DNA from: Leptospirales bacterium
Lineage (GTDB): Bacteria; Spirochaetota; Leptospiria; Leptospirales; Leptospiraceae
Direction: 5' to 3'
DNA length: 64,000 nucleotides
NCBI GenBank assembly: GCA_013297885.1
Contig: JAAFIR010000008.1
Coordinates: 62,001 to 126,000, forward strand
The first letter of the stretch is position 1, and every line of letters starts with the position of its first letter. Under the pieces are notes generated by a model. The model saw only the letters and a list, made by a program, of their open reading frames with translations, made no database searches and had not been told where the DNA came from. Both the position numbers and the translations under genes were made by a program. Below are positions 9,588 to 19,378 of this stretch, one piece after another.

Positions 9588-10912
9588 ATGAAACAATTTC
9601 AAGCAAGTATAGAATTTTTAACACCAGTGCATATTGGTTCGGGTGAGTCTCTTGGTCCTTATGAATATTTTATTCGAGATGGAAAATTTAATAAATTAAA
9701 TATGCCAAAATTTATTTCTTCTTTAACTCCAGAGCAAAGAAAAAGTTTTTTGGATTTACAAGATAGAGATGAACAAATAAAACTCAGAACATTCCCTAAA
9801 CAAAATGCAAAAAAAGAAACCGTTGATTTACAAATTCCTGTTTCCAAATCAATTGAGAATGAATACAACCAAAAAATTTCTGGCTTACAAAATCGGTTAG
9901 ATATAAATTTATTTCCGCAAGATGGAGTGAGAAAAAAACCATTTTTACCTGGAAGCTCTTTAAAAGGAGCTTTTAGAACTGCAATTTTGCAAATGTTTGT
10001 GAAAAAAAACTCAACTCAAGATTTTAGAAATAATGAAAAAAGTTTTGAATCCACAATTTTAAAATATGCAAATGATATGAAAAAAGATGTTTTTAGAGCA
10101 TTAAAAATTCCAGATATAAGTTTAGAATCTACTGAAACTGAAATTTTAGATTGCCAAATGTTTAATCCAAAAAAGCCAGCACAAGGAAGTTTTGACCAAA
10201 GAATGCAAGTTACTTTTAGCAGAATTTCTAGAATTGGTCAGTCCAAGGCTTATTCATTTGAATTTTTATTTTATGAAGATTTGATTTCAAAAGCAAATCT
10301 CCCAGAAAAATTTAGCATCCAAGATTTAGGAAATTCATGTAACGAACATATCTAAAAATTCTAAATTGGGAAATAAAAACTTTTTATTCTCATTTAAACA
10401 CACCAGAATTTTCACCTGTAAAAAATTTAAAATTGGAGAATAACCAATTTTTAATTCGACTCGGAAGATTTGGTCATGTGGAAAGTAAAACTATGGATAA
10501 AATTCGGAATCCAAAAGTTAAATGGGATAATAAAAATAATAAAAGTTTTGGTTGGGGAAAAACTAGAACTTTTGCAGCTGGAAAATATCCAATGGGTTGG
10601 GCAGTTATCACAATCCAAGGAATGAATTTTACAAAACCAACAATAGACCCAAATTTGCAACCAACAGGATTTGGAAAAAGTTTGGATTCTAGTTCTCAAA
10701 ATTATCCTCAAACTAAAACTTATTCTCCTGAGTCGAAAAAATACAATCAGGATTATAAACCAAAAGAATTTAAAAAAGAGAATCAATATCAGAATAAAAC
10801 TGAAAACAAAGATAATTACCAAAAGAAAAATGAAAACAAACCTAAAAATTATAATCAAGATTCTAGTTCAACTTATAACCCTTTTAAAAATATAAACAAG
10901 GATAAAAAATAG
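9588..10912 (+). pseudogene. csm5: csm5, frameshifted, with a long low-complexity tail
   Basis: Csm5 is the RAMP protein at the growing end of the type III-A filament and helps recruit guide-RNA trimming nucleases. The first part has FLTPVHIGSGESLGPYEYF and the signature FLPGSSLKGAFRTAIL at about residue 123. At about 10350 a missing base ends the frame (NSCNEHI-stop); the next frame continues with LKILNWEIKTF and the C-terminal RAMP segment LIRLGRFGHVESKT and PMGWAVITI. After the normal end (about 10620) the frame runs on for roughly 90 residues rich in Asn, Lys, Gln, Ser and Tyr (for example KKENQYQNKTENKDNYQKK), predicted disordered. I do not know such a tail from other Csm5 proteins. Confidence 0.87.
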
Positions 10913-10946
10913 GATGATTTAATAAAAAAAATTCTAGAAGGTAAAA

Positions 10947-11222
10947 ATGGCTAAAATATTAATTTCACCAATTGGAACAGGTGGTTTAAGTAAAGATAAT
11001 ACCTCCGCAAGAGAATACAGAAAAACAAATTATAAAATAGATGAAAAAGTTTATGAAAGAAGTTTTGTTTCTTCCGCATTAAAAGATCATTTGGGAATAG
11101 ACCATATTTTATTTATCGGAACTGTAAAGTCCATGTGGGAAGAAGTGTATCGATTTTATAATGAAGATAAAGGCTCTGAAGAGCGAAAGCTCTCAAATCG
11201 GTCAGCTAGGTGGACATATTGA
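10947..11222 (+). pseudogene. Truncated CARF-domain CRISPR ancillary protein (Csx/TM1812-like)
   Basis: The frame opens with MAKILISPIGTGG, then EYRKTNYKIDEKVYERSFVS and HILFIGTVKSMWEEVYRFY. This is the N-terminal half of a CARF domain of the TM1812/Csx2-type family, which binds cyclic oligoadenylate made by Cas10. Family members normally exceed 350 residues; here recognisable sequence ends near 11169 and is replaced by SEERKLSNRSARWTY-stop, reading into repeat-derived DNA. The effector half (HEPN nuclease or other) is therefore missing. The signalling arm of this CRISPR system is dead even if Cas10 were repaired. Confidence 0.8.
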
Positions 11223-11249
11223 TAGCTTTGCTATGTTTCGCCACACGCT

Positions 11250-11387
11250 GAGCTGCGAAAGTGATTAAAGCGGGGTCATTATTTTGTGCATACTAAATAA
11301 TGACCAGAGCTGAAAGCACGGTTTTTTTACCTAACTCTCTTTCTCTTCCTAAATAAGCTAACTGGGTTAGGTGAAAAAATTCGCCCC
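11250..11387 (-). repeat. Family A structured repeat, copy A3
   Basis: Plus-strand order is GCGAAAGTGATTAAAGCGGGG, a stem TCATTATTT / AAATAATGA (11276-11302), CAGAGCTGAAAGCACGG, and an outer stem TTTTTTTACCTAAC / GTTAGGTGAAAAAA closing in TTCGCCCC. It is a full-length minus-orientation member. It lies just after the point where the CARF gene loses homology; the short stretch 11170-11249 also contains small inverted repeats (GAGCGAAAGCTC). Confidence 0.85.
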
Positions 11388-11409
11388 AAAAAATAAATAG
11401 AGGATAATT

Positions 11410-11553
11410 ATGGAAAACGAAATTATTTATAGATATTATAATTTACTTGAGCAATTTGTAGGCTTGCCTTTAAAAAGTTCATTTGAAAAATTAAAAGTAA
11501 ATGCAGATGTTGAAAAATTAATTTTAATATTCAACAATACAAACTTATATTGA
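11410..11553 (+). CDS. Small hypothetical protein (47 aa), possibly a gene fragment
   Basis: A short frame, MENEIIYRYYNLLEQF to FNNTNLY-stop, is preceded by AGAGGA at 11400 with good spacing. It lies directly after the family A repeat that follows the truncated CARF gene. It could be an independent small gene or the re-opened fragment of something displaced by the repeat. It has no signal peptide or recognised motif. Confidence 0.3.
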   Translation: MENEIIYRYYNLLEQFVGLPLKSSFEKLKVNADVEKLILIFNNTNLY

Positions 11554-11586
11554 CAGAATAGCTACTTTCAAAAACATAGATTTTGA

Positions 11587-11670
<84 letters not shown>

Positions 11671-11677
11671 AATATTG

Positions 11678-11767
<90 letters not shown>

Positions 11768-11779
11768 GTTTTTAATTCC

Positions 11780-12187
11780 ATGTATAAAGAAATTTTAGAT
11801 AAATACTTTCTCCTTTCAAAAGAAAAACTTTCAGAATTTAAAGATTTTCTTCTTACTGATAAAGGTCAAAAAATTATTGCAGTTCTTCCATTATTTTTTT
11901 CGTGGGTTCCAGTTTTAGTATATAAATTTGAAAATTTACAAATAAAAAGAAAATGTTACCAAGCTAGTGTTTTAACTTTTGGATTTATTTTTGTTTTATT
12001 GGTTAGTTTTTTTGTTTCGTCACTTCCTTTTATAGGTGGTGTTTTGGCAAATTTATTACATTTAATAGGAGTTTTGGGATACTTAAGTTGTAGCATTTTT
12101 TTAGTTTACTCGGAGATGAAAGAAAAAAACATAGAATTTCAAGTTTTGAATAAATATTTCAATTCTATTGAAAAGCTTTTAAACTAA
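11780..12187 (+). CDS. Small integral membrane protein between tRNA genes
   Basis: This 135-residue protein has an amphipathic N terminus and about three hydrophobic segments (IIAVLPLFFSWVPVLV at about 33-48, FGFIFVLLVSFFVSSL at about 73-88 and a third at about 92-112), then a charged C terminus. No catalytic motif is visible. It begins 12 bases after tRNA-Ser(GCU) and ends just before tRNA-Arg, so it may ride on the tRNA transcript. I do not recognise the family. Confidence 0.7.
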   Translation: MYKEILDKYFLLSKEKLSEFKDFLLTDKGQKIIAVLPLFFSWVPVLVYKFENLQIKRKCYQASVLTFGFIFVLLVSFFVSSLPFIGGVLANLLHLIGVLGYLSCSIFLVYSEMKEKNIEFQVLNKYFNSIEKLLN

Positions 12188-12189
12188 AA

Positions 12190-12263
12190 GCGCCTATAGC
12201 TCAACTGGATAGAGTATTTGACTACGGATCAAAAGGTTGGAGGTTCAAATCCTTCTAGGCGCG
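12190..12263 (+). tRNA. tRNA-Arg(ACG)
   Basis: Acceptor arms GCGCCTA and TAGGCGC pair perfectly. The anticodon loop CTACGGA carries ACG, which would be deaminated to ICG by TadA. The T-loop is TTCAAAT. The discriminator is G, and no CCA is encoded. The next gene's ATG lies ten bases downstream. Confidence 0.95.
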
Positions 12264-12272
12264 GTTAAAAAA

Positions 12273-13493
12273 ATGTCACTACCAGATTACCCAAATCAAG
12301 ATAAATTAGAAAAAATAACCATTTATAAAGATTTATATCCTGTTTTAATATTTATAACTTTGTTTTTTTCAGTCACAGATTTTTTTATTTTAAAATCTGA
12401 ATTAGTTCTACATATTTTCAATTTATGTAAATTCGTTTTGCTTGTTTCTCTACATCAATTTTTTAAAGTTGACTCCAAAAATAAAAAAGAAGAAGAACAA
12501 ATTCGTATTTTTATTTATTTTTGTTTTGTGTTGCCTCTTAGTATTTTTTTTGCATTTAGAAATTATGAACTTGGAATTACTTCAGATGAATTTTTATTTA
12601 AAAAATTTGAATATTATATTTTTCAATTTTCAATTTTGATTTCAGTTGCTGTAATTATTTTGAGATTTGAATTTGAAACTTCTATTTATTTGAATACTTC
12701 TACATTTATTATTTATTCAATTTTAATATTCTTTTTTAAAAATTCTTTTTATGGAAATTTAAGAACAGAAATTTTAATTTATTATTTTATAACTCTTTTA
12801 TTTTTTTCTTCACTAGGAGTTGGAATTAATTTTTATTTGCGAAAATACTTTATAAACCAAAATTTATTAATTGATAAAGCAAATTTTTTTAAAAACTATT
12901 CTGAAGATTTACTTAAAACCCAGTTACCAAAAACTTATTATTTTCAAAATATTTGTCTTTTGTATTTTGATATTACTGGGATTGCCAATTATTTTAGATC
13001 CAAAGAATCTCTCGCAACTCTTGATTCTTATTTAAAATTATTTTTTTCTGAAACAGATAAATTTAGAGAACAAAATAAAATAGAACTTCATGAAGATTCT
13101 GGTAAATATTGGTTTTTAGCATTGGAACATCCTGCAAGCACAAATCCTGAATACGCAGACCCAATTGCAGACTTGTCAATTTTTTTACAAACTAGCTTTA
13201 AAAAACTTTGTATAGAAAATAATTTACAATTTGAACTTAGAATGGGGATTTCTTCTGGAAAATACATCGATTACAAAACTAATTCTCAGAAACTAGAAAT
13301 TTTTTATTTGAACAATGCATTTAACGAAGCTGCTGAAATGGAAAAATTTGGAATCAACGGAGAAATTCAAGTTACAGAAGAAACTCATAAACTTTTAAAA
13401 CATCGTTTTAGTTTTATTAAACGTGGAAAAGTTTATTTAAAATCTGAAAATGAAGAGCCAAAAGAAATTTATTTGCTTCATTCTAGAGTCTGA
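12273..13493 (+). CDS. Membrane protein with degenerate class III nucleotide cyclase domain
   Basis: The ATG at 12273 avoids overlap with tRNA-Arg. The N-terminal half (about residues 20-200) has six hydrophobic segments. The C-terminal half follows the class III cyclase fold in order: ICLLYFDITGIANYF (usual LFADIRGFT), KIELHEDSGKYWFLAL (usual GD-x-x-MA-x-F), FELRMGISSGKYI (usual RIGIHTG) and AFNEAAEMEKFG (usual AVNLAARLE), ending IKRGKVYLKSE. The first metal-binding aspartate is present, but the second metal and substrate positions are altered. It may be a weak cyclase or a catalytically dead sensor. Six-helix membrane cyclases are common in leptospires. Confidence 0.75.
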   Translation: MSLPDYPNQDKLEKITIYKDLYPVLIFITLFFSVTDFFILKSELVLHIFNLCKFVLLVSLHQFFKVDSKNKKEEEQIRIFIYFCFVLPLSIFFAFRNYELGITSDEFLFKKFEYYIFQFSILISVAVIILRFEFETSIYLNTSTFIIYSILIFFFKNSFYGNLRTEILIYYFITLLFFSSLGVGINFYLRKYFINQNLLIDKANFFKNYSEDLLKTQLPKTYYFQNICLLYFDITGIANYFRSKESLATLDSYLKLFFSETDKFREQNKIELHEDSGKYWFLALEHPASTNPEYADPIADLSIFLQTSFKKLCIENNLQFELRMGISSGKYIDYKTNSQKLEIFYLNNAFNEAAEMEKFGINGEIQVTEETHKLLKHRFSFIKRGKVYLKSENEEPKEIYLLHSRV

Positions 13494-13506
13494 TTAAACC
13501 ATACTA

Positions 13507-13680
13507 TCAAATTTCCTCAATACCAGAAATAGTTTCTACAATTAAACTCTGTGAAATTGAATTATTAAAATAATTTAAAATCTCAATTCCAATAACTTTG
13601 TTATTTTAAATATATTCTTCCATAAAAATTATCTTTTTTATCAGTTTTAAATTATCTCTAAAGTGTTCACTTTTATTCAT
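13507..13680 (-). pseudogene. Degraded DUF2283-like gene remnant
   Basis: On the minus strand, NNKVIGIEILNYFNNSIS matches the conserved end of DUF2283 proteins (VGIEIL). It is preceded in the same frame by a stop (MEEYI-stop) and a short non-matching segment starting MNKSEHFRDNLK. The expected N-terminal strand (LYIRL-type) is not visible. The fragment lies in the gap between the cyclase-like gene and the family B repeat. Confidence 0.4.
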
Positions 13681-13740
13681 TTTGTCTATCTGAAAAAATC
13701 AGTAAAAATCTCACACTACATTCCAAATTTCCCAAACACT

Positions 13741-13892
13741 GGCGGAGCTGAGTTAAGGATGAAAAAAGTCCGTGAGGAGTGCGAAAGCACCAAGCTTTTT
13801 TCAGCCTGACCGCTTAAGCAATGAAGAATGAAAAGTAGAGATTTAATCTCAAAAATAATTTTACATTCATCATTGCTTAAACGGGAACTCCC
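13741..13892 (+). repeat. Family B hairpin repeat, copy B1
   Basis: The left block reads GATGAAAAAAGTCCG, then a hairpin GGAGTGCGAAAGCACC, then AAGCTTTTTTCAGC, so AAAAAAG and CTTTTTT also pair. A long distal stem follows, CCGCTTAAGCAATGA against TCATTGCTTAAACGGG, closing in AACTCCC. The same layout with different stem sequences occurs at 30426. It is intergenic, upstream of gatC. Confidence 0.7.
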
Positions 13893-13962
13893 AGATTCAA
13901 CGGAACTTTATTCATTTCAAATTTATTTTGCCGTATGAAACTATTTTGAATTTATGTAATTT

Positions 13963-14247
13963 ATGGATTTAGATTTAGAAAAATTTCAGGCTGTTGCAAG
14001 TCTTTCAAAACTTAGAATTGAAAATGGGGAAGCTATGCTTTCTGATTTTAATAAGATCATGGCGTATGTGGATAAAGTAAAAGAGCTAGACACCAGTGAT
14101 GTGACTGAACAAGAAATTTATGAATGGTCCGAAAACCAAGTGAGACCAGATGAAATTGGTGAGTCTTTGTCGCGTGACCAAATTTCTGATATTGCACCTA
14201 AATTTGAAAATGGATACATTGTTGTTCCAAGGGTGATAGAAACATGA
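13963..14247 (+). CDS. gatC: Asp-tRNA(Asn)/Glu-tRNA(Gln) amidotransferase subunit C
   Basis: GatC is the small scaffold subunit of the amidotransferase that converts misacylated Glu-tRNA(Gln) or Asp-tRNA(Asn). The 94-residue length and the pattern [32 protein letters not shown] and [13 protein letters not shown] are typical. Its end overlaps gatA by four bases (ATGA), so the two are coupled. gatB is not in the window and must be elsewhere. Confidence 0.95.
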   Translation: MDLDLEKFQAVASLSKLRIENGEAMLSDFNKIMAYVDKVKELDTSDVTEQEIYEWSENQVRPDEIGESLSRDQISDIAPKFENGYIVVPRVIET

Positions 14248-15701
14248 TATTTAAAAAATATTCCGAAATAAAAAAATCTTTAAATGAAGGAAAAATTTCT
14301 TCTTTGGAATTATGCGATCTTTACATCAAACGCATCGAAGACTTGGACACTAAAATTGGTGCATTTTTATATTTAAAAAAATCTGAAATTTTAGAGCGTG
14401 CATCTGAGTCAGACAAAAGAAGAAAAGAAGGAAAAAAACTTTCTGAATTCGATGGAATTCCAATCGGCATCAAAGATAATATTTGTATTGAAGGCGAAAG
14501 AGTTTCTTGTGGTTCAAAAATTTTAGAAAATTTTGTTTCTCCATACAACGCAACTGTAATTGAAAAACTTCTTGCAAAAGGTTTTGTGCTTTTTCCAGGT
14601 CTTAACATGGATGAATTTGCGATGGGATCATCCACTGAAAATTCTGCATTTGGTATTACAAAAAATCCATTTGATATTTCAAGAATTCCTGGTGGTTCAA
14701 GTGGTGGTTCTGCTGCTGCAGTTGCTTCAAGCATGTTACCAATTTCTCTTGGTTCAGACACAGGTGGATCAATCAGACAACCTGCTTCTCTATGTGGAAT
14801 TTTTGGATTTAAACCAAGTTATGGTAGAGTTTCAAGATATGGACTTGTGGCTTATGCTTCCAGCCTAGATCAAATTGGTCCGTTTTCAAATGATATGGAT
14901 GGAATAATAGACCTCACTGAAGTTTTATCTGGCAAAGATATTCATGATAGCACGTCTGCCAGCGAACAGCCATTTGCCGCAAAAAATATTTCTGAAACTG
15001 ATTTAAGTAAAACTACTGTTGGCATCATGGCAAATGAAGGTGCAGAATGGGACAAAGAAATTTTAGACAGATTTAATGAAACAGTTGAATATTTAAAATC
15101 CAAAGGTGCAAAAATTAAAGAGCTAGATTTTGGGGTTCATGCTTACTCAATTCCAGTTTATTATATTATTGCTACTGCAGAATGTTCTTCAAATCTTTCT
15201 CGTTTTGATGGAATTCGTTTTGGTTATAGAGTTGAAAATCCAAAAAAATTGGAAGATTTATATGTTGAATCTAGAAGCCAAGGTTTTGGAGCTGAAGTGA
15301 AACGTAGAATTTTACTTGGAACATTTTCGTTGTCTTCTGGGTATTATGATGCGTATTATGGTCAAGCTCAAAAAGCAAGAGTGCTTATTAAGCGAAGTTA
15401 TGCTGCGATGTTTAAAGAAGTGGATTTTATTTTACAACCTACTTCTCCAACAACAGCATTTAAAATTGGTGAAAAAACAAAAGACCCAGTTCAAATGTAC
15501 AAAGCTGATATTTTAACTACTTCTGTAAATCTTGCAGGGCTTCCAGCAATTAGTATTCCAGCAGGTCTTGATTCAAACAAACTTCCAATTGGTCTTCAAC
15601 TCAGTGCAAATAAATTTGAAGAGTCAAAACTTCTTTCTTTTGCAAAAGAAATTTCTAAATTTGAAAAATTGGAAATTAATTTACCGGAAAATATTGCTTA
15701 A
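14244..15701 (+). CDS. gatA: Asp-tRNA(Asn)/Glu-tRNA(Gln) amidotransferase subunit A
   Basis: GatA is the amidase subunit that releases ammonia from glutamine. The 485 residues carry the full amidase signature: catalytic lysine in [10 protein letters not shown] (K77), the glycine/serine loop [16 protein letters not shown] near residue 150, and [16 protein letters not shown] near 175, giving the Ser-cisSer-Lys triad. Length is normal. It overlaps gatC upstream, and its TAA shares a base with the hisF ATG (TAATG). Confidence 0.97.
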   Translation: MIFKKYSEIKKSLNEGKISSLELCDLYIKRIEDLDTKIGAFLYLKKSEILERASESDKRRKEGKKLSEFDGIPIGIKDNICIEGERVSCGSKILENFVSPYNATVIEKLLAKGFVLFPGLNMDEFAMGSSTENSAFGITKNPFDISRIPGGSSGGSAAAVASSMLPISLGSDTGGSIRQPASLCGIFGFKPSYGRVSRYGLVAYASSLDQIGPFSNDMDGIIDLTEVLSGKDIHDSTSASEQPFAAKNISETDLSKTTVGIMANEGAEWDKEILDRFNETVEYLKSKGAKIKELDFGVHAYSIPVYYIIATAECSSNLSRFDGIRFGYRVENPKKLEDLYVESRSQGFGAEVKRRILLGTFSLSSGYYDAYYGQAQKARVLIKRSYAAMFKEVDFILQPTSPTTAFKIGEKTKDPVQMYKADILTTSVNLAGLPAISIPAGLDSNKLPIGLQLSANKFEESKLLSFAKEISKFEKLEINLPENIA

Positions 15702-16468
15702 TGAACGAATTAGCAAAAAGAGTCATTCCATGTTTGGATGTTAAAAACGGAAGAGTTGTAAAAGGTGTACAGTTTTTAGATTTGAGAGATGCTGGAGATC
15801 CTGTTGAATGTGCTGTATCTTATGAAAATCACAAAGCAGATGAATTGTGTTTTTTGGACATTACTGCATCAAGTGATCGAAGAGAAATTTTAATTCATTT
15901 AGTTGAATCTGTTGCTTCCAAAATTTTTATTCCATTTACTGTTGGTGGTGGAATTAGAACTGTGAGTGACGTGCGAGAAGTTTTAGTTCGTGGAGCTGAT
16001 AAAGTTTCTATCAACACTGCTGCATTTGAAAATCCAAAAGTGCTAAAAGATAGCTCTGAGGTTTTTGGCTCACAATGTATTGTGTGTGCAATTGATGTAA
16101 AATTTCACAAAGAAAGAAATCGTCATGAAGTTTTTTTACATGGTGGAAGAACTGAAACCGGAAAAGATGCATTTGAATGGGCAATGGAAGCAGAACATTT
16201 TGGAGCTGGTGAAATTTTACTTACTTCGATGGATAAAGACGGAACCAAAGAAGGTTTTGATATTGCAATCCTCAAAAAAATTACATCTAAACTAAAAATT
16301 CCTGTAATTGCTTCTGGTGGTGCTGGAAACGCTGAACATTTGGTGGAAGCAATTTTACGAGGTGGAGCTGATGCAGTTCTTGCAGCTTCCATTTTTCATT
16401 TTCAAGAACAATCAATTTTGCAAGTGAAACAAAGTATGAAAGACATGGGAATTCATGTTCGGTTATGA
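15701..16468 (+). CDS. hisF: Imidazole glycerol phosphate synthase subunit HisF
   Basis: HisF is the cyclase subunit of histidine biosynthesis, using ammonia from HisH to form imidazole glycerol phosphate and AICAR. The 255-residue barrel has [14 protein letters not shown] with catalytic aspartate 13, [22 protein letters not shown] with the second aspartate, and phosphate-binding ASGGAG near the C terminus. It is coupled to gatA by TAATG and to the symporter gene by ATGA. No other his genes are nearby, so the pathway is dispersed. Confidence 0.97.
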   Translation: MNELAKRVIPCLDVKNGRVVKGVQFLDLRDAGDPVECAVSYENHKADELCFLDITASSDRREILIHLVESVASKIFIPFTVGGGIRTVSDVREVLVRGADKVSINTAAFENPKVLKDSSEVFGSQCIVCAIDVKFHKERNRHEVFLHGGRTETGKDAFEWAMEAEHFGAGEILLTSMDKDGTKEGFDIAILKKITSKLKIPVIASGGAGNAEHLVEAILRGGADAVLAASIFHFQEQSILQVKQSMKDMGIHVRL

Positions 16469-18189
16469 GTTTTTACTTTTTAGATTATTTTTTAATTTTA
16501 CTATTTTTATCAATTAATATTATTATACCGCTACTTTATTCTAGAAAAGAAAAAACTGTAGAATCTTACTTTTCTTCCAATAAAAATCTAAATTGGTTTT
16601 TGTCAGGAACTGCAATGGTTGCTACCACTTTTGCAGCAGATACTCCACTTGCAGTAACTGAACTTGTAGCTAAATATGGAATATCTGGAAACTGGCTTTG
16701 GTGGTATGGATCAATTGGCTCTATTGTAACTGTTTATTTTTTTTCTCATCTTTGGAGAAATTCAAATATCACAACTGATTTAGAACTTCTTCAAATTCGT
16801 TATTCTGGTGAAGGTGTAAAAATTTTAAGAATTTACAGAACCATTTTTGTGGGTGTTGTAATGAATTCTATGATTTTGGCTTGGGTCAATCTTGCCATGA
16901 TCAAAGTGATTGAAGTTTTTTTTCCAGAAATTTCTTCTACAATTTTAATTATTGCTTTGATGTCTTTTGCGTTCGTGTACACTTCTGTATCTGGTTTAAC
17001 TGGAATTACGATCACAGATTCATTTCAATTTTTCTTTGCGATGTTTGGCTCCATTTTGCTAGCTTATTTTGTTTTGCAATTACCTGAAATTGGTGGACTA
17101 GATGGACTTCACTCCAAATTAGATTCCTCCAAATTTCATTTTATTCCAGACTTTAAAAATCCAAGCTCAAAAGAATTTTCTATAGAATCTTTTTTAGTTT
17201 TTATCACTGTGATTTGGTGGTCTAGTTGGTATCCTGGTGCTGAACCTGGTGGTGGGGGCTATGTTGCACAAAGAATGCTTGCTACAAAAGACAGTAAAAC
17301 TTCGATGTTGTCTTCACTTTATTTTACAATTGCACATTATTTTTTTAGACCTTGGGCTTGGATTTTAGTTGCACTTGCTAGTCTTGTGCTGTTTCCAAAT
17401 TTAACAGAAAAAGATTTGGGAAAAGGATTTGTAAAAGTTTTAGAAAAAGATTTACCAATTGGAATGAAAGGAATTTTATTTGCTACTTTTTTAGCAGCAT
17501 ATTTTTCTACAATTGCCACTCATCTCAATTGGGGAACTTCATATTTCATCAATGATCTTTACAAAGCATACATCAAACCAAATGATTCTGAAAAAAATTA
17601 TATTCGATTTTCTTATGTATTCCAATTTTTACTTATGATAATTTCTTTAGTCACAAGTATTTATCTAATCGAAACAATTTCTGGGGTGTGGAAATTTTTA
17701 CTAGAATCATCTGCTGGAGTTGGAGTTGTGCTGATACTCAGATGGTTTGTTCCAAGACTTAATGTTTGGTCTGAGCTAACTGGTTTTTTTTCACCAATTC
17801 TTTTTTATTCATTAAACATTTTAGTTTTCAAATTTGAGTCTCCGACTTCGATTTTGTTTAATGTAATTTCTGTGATTATTTCAGTCATTCTAGTGACGTT
17901 ATTCACAAAAGAAACTGACAAAACAGTTCTTACTAATTTTTACAAAAAAGTAAAACCTTCAGGAATATTTTGGAAAAACTGGGCAGTAAAAAACCAAATA
18001 GAATTTGTTCAAACTGAAATTAGTTTTATGCACTCGCTTTTTTTATCTGTCTTAGGAATTGTAATTTTATTTTCAGGACTATTCTTTTTTGGAAATTTAT
18101 TTTTTGGTTCAATGATACAATCTATGTTTTGTTTGGGATTGTTTTTGTTATCAGGAATTTTAACTTGGAAATTTTTTCCTAAGATTTAA
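16465..18189 (+). CDS. Sodium:solute symporter (SSF family)
   Basis: This 574-residue membrane protein has around 13 hydrophobic segments. It carries the SSF features [20 protein letters not shown] near the N terminus, [14 protein letters not shown] after the [14 protein letters not shown] loop, and [15 protein letters not shown]. It is expected to co-import Na+ and a small solute; the substrate cannot be read from sequence. The start overlaps hisF by four bases, ending a four-gene run from gatC. A family A repeat begins immediately after the stop. Confidence 0.9.
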   Translation: MSFYFLDYFLILLFLSINIIIPLLYSRKEKTVESYFSSNKNLNWFLSGTAMVATTFAADTPLAVTELVAKYGISGNWLWWYGSIGSIVTVYFFSHLWRNSNITTDLELLQIRYSGEGVKILRIYRTIFVGVVMNSMILAWVNLAMIKVIEVFFPEISSTILIIALMSFAFVYTSVSGLTGITITDSFQFFFAMFGSILLAYFVLQLPEIGGLDGLHSKLDSSKFHFIPDFKNPSSKEFSIESFLVFITVIWWSSWYPGAEPGGGGYVAQRMLATKDSKTSMLSSLYFTIAHYFFRPWAWILVALASLVLFPNLTEKDLGKGFVKVLEKDLPIGMKGILFATFLAAYFSTIATHLNWGTSYFINDLYKAYIKPNDSEKNYIRFSYVFQFLLMIISLVTSIYLIETISGVWKFLLESSAGVGVVLILRWFVPRLNVWSELTGFFSPILFYSLNILVFKFESPTSILFNVISVIISVILVTLFTKETDKTVLTNFYKKVKPSGIFWKNWAVKNQIEFVQTEISFMHSLFLSVLGIVILFSGLFFFGNLFFGSMIQSMFCLGLFLLSGILTWKFFPKI

Positions 18190-18369
18190 GGGCGAATTTT
18201 TTTCCCACCTAACTTAGATTATGCGTTAAATTTGATTTGTATCTTGTGGAAAAAAAAACACGCTTTCAGCTACTTCCTAAGGCAGTGGGTCAATTAGACA
18301 GTTCATGCAGTGCACATTCTCTAATGATTGCCCACTACCTTAGGAACCGCTTCAATCGTTTTCGCTCGC
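18190..18369 (+). repeat. Family A structured repeat, copy A4
   Basis: The copy begins GGGCGAATTTTTTTCC right after the symporter stop. The outer stem pairs TTTTTTTCCCAC with GTGGAAAAAAAA, then CACGCTTTCAGCTACTTCC. The inner stem pairs CTAAGGCAGTGGG with CCCACTACCTTAG. It closes with GAACCGCTTCAATCGTTTTCGCTCG. This is one of the cleanest and longest members. The rest of the gap to 18475 shows nothing but the AAAATTTTGGAGAAAAA ribosome-binding region of the next gene. Confidence 0.85.
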
Positions 18370-18475
18370 TTCGCTGCTACGTTTAGTTGGAAAAATCCAT
18401 CCATTACCAAATTCAGGTTCACAGATGAAAAAAATATTTTTCTATAGTATTTAACTTAAAAATTTTGGAGAAAAA

Positions 18476-19369
18476 ATGAAGTACATTTTAATTTTAATTT
18501 ATTTAATCGGAAATTTATTTGGACAAGAAACAAAAGAAGCATCGGGAACAAATAAATTTAATCTAACAGTAAAACGGGCATTAATAGAATATGTTCCTTT
18601 TGAATATTATCGTGATGATTGGTATTATACTTTGAACAGAACGAATATTCGTAATAACAAAGAAACATTTACACCTATTCAGTTAAGATACCATTTTGAG
18701 CCATGGAATTTATACACTGAAATTTCCTATCAAAAAATTGAATTTAATAATTTAAGATACGATGTTTTTTATCCCAATCGCTGGAATAACACTGTTGGTG
18801 TGATTACACCAGTATTTAAAGAAAGAATTAGGTCTGATTCAAAATGGAATTTTTATACTTCAAAATCTTGGAATGAAACAAATACAACATTCTATGGAGC
18901 TGGATTTAGAAATATTTTGATTCGAGATTATGAAAAATCTAGTAGTCCATTATTTTTGGGATCTGAATTTAAAATTAATTCAAATGGAATAGGGCTTTAT
19001 CTAAAACATGAAGTAAAACTTAGTTCATTTATAACTTTTGGAATTGGACTAGAACCATTTCTAGCTCAGGGTAAAGTAAACAGACAAGCTTATTCAATCA
19101 GTTCAATCGGATATGTGTTTGAAACTTATTGGAATACAATTTTAAATCTGGATTTTTATAATGCACAAGTTCTAAATCTTGTAGGTTATGATCTTGATAT
19201 GAATTTTAAATTTAGGATTTATGAAAATTTAGATTTCTTAGTTGGTTATCAAAGAACAAGAACTCATTTTTCTAAAAACGAAATGAACTTGAATTTCACT
19301 TTTGATAAAGTTACAAAACAACCAGAACAAATTTCCGGATTTTATTTTGGAATCACAGCTAAATTTTAA
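18476..19369 (+). CDS. Predicted outer-membrane beta-barrel protein
   Basis: The protein has a signal peptide (MKYILILIYLIGNLFGQ). The mature part is rich in alternating aromatic and polar residues (PWNLYTEISYQKIEF, KWNFYTSKSW) and ends GFYFGITAKF, a beta-strand with terminal phenylalanine typical of outer-membrane barrels. The next gene is a paralogue with matching segments (FTPIQLRYHFEPWNLYTEISY here, FPMSLTYHHKEWNLFTELSY there). A strong ribosome-binding site (TTTGGAG) precedes the ATG. Function is unknown; barrel and location are inferred. Confidence 0.7.
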   Translation: MKYILILIYLIGNLFGQETKEASGTNKFNLTVKRALIEYVPFEYYRDDWYYTLNRTNIRNNKETFTPIQLRYHFEPWNLYTEISYQKIEFNNLRYDVFYPNRWNNTVGVITPVFKERIRSDSKWNFYTSKSWNETNTTFYGAGFRNILIRDYEKSSSPLFLGSEFKINSNGIGLYLKHEVKLSSFITFGIGLEPFLAQGKVNRQAYSISSIGYVFETYWNTILNLDFYNAQVLNLVGYDLDMNFKFRIYENLDFLVGYQRTRTHFSKNEMNLNFTFDKVTKQPEQISGFYFGITAKF

Positions 19370-19378
19370 GGATATTAT

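Noticed and set aside
10451-10858. Hydrophobic 135-residue minus-strand frame opposite the csm5 tail
   Set aside because: It is the complement of Lys/Asn-rich codons, which always yields Phe/Ile/Leu-rich shadow frames. It has no start signal.
14321-14761. 146-residue minus-strand frame inside gatA
   Set aside because: It is antisense to a highly conserved gene and has no family resemblance of its own.
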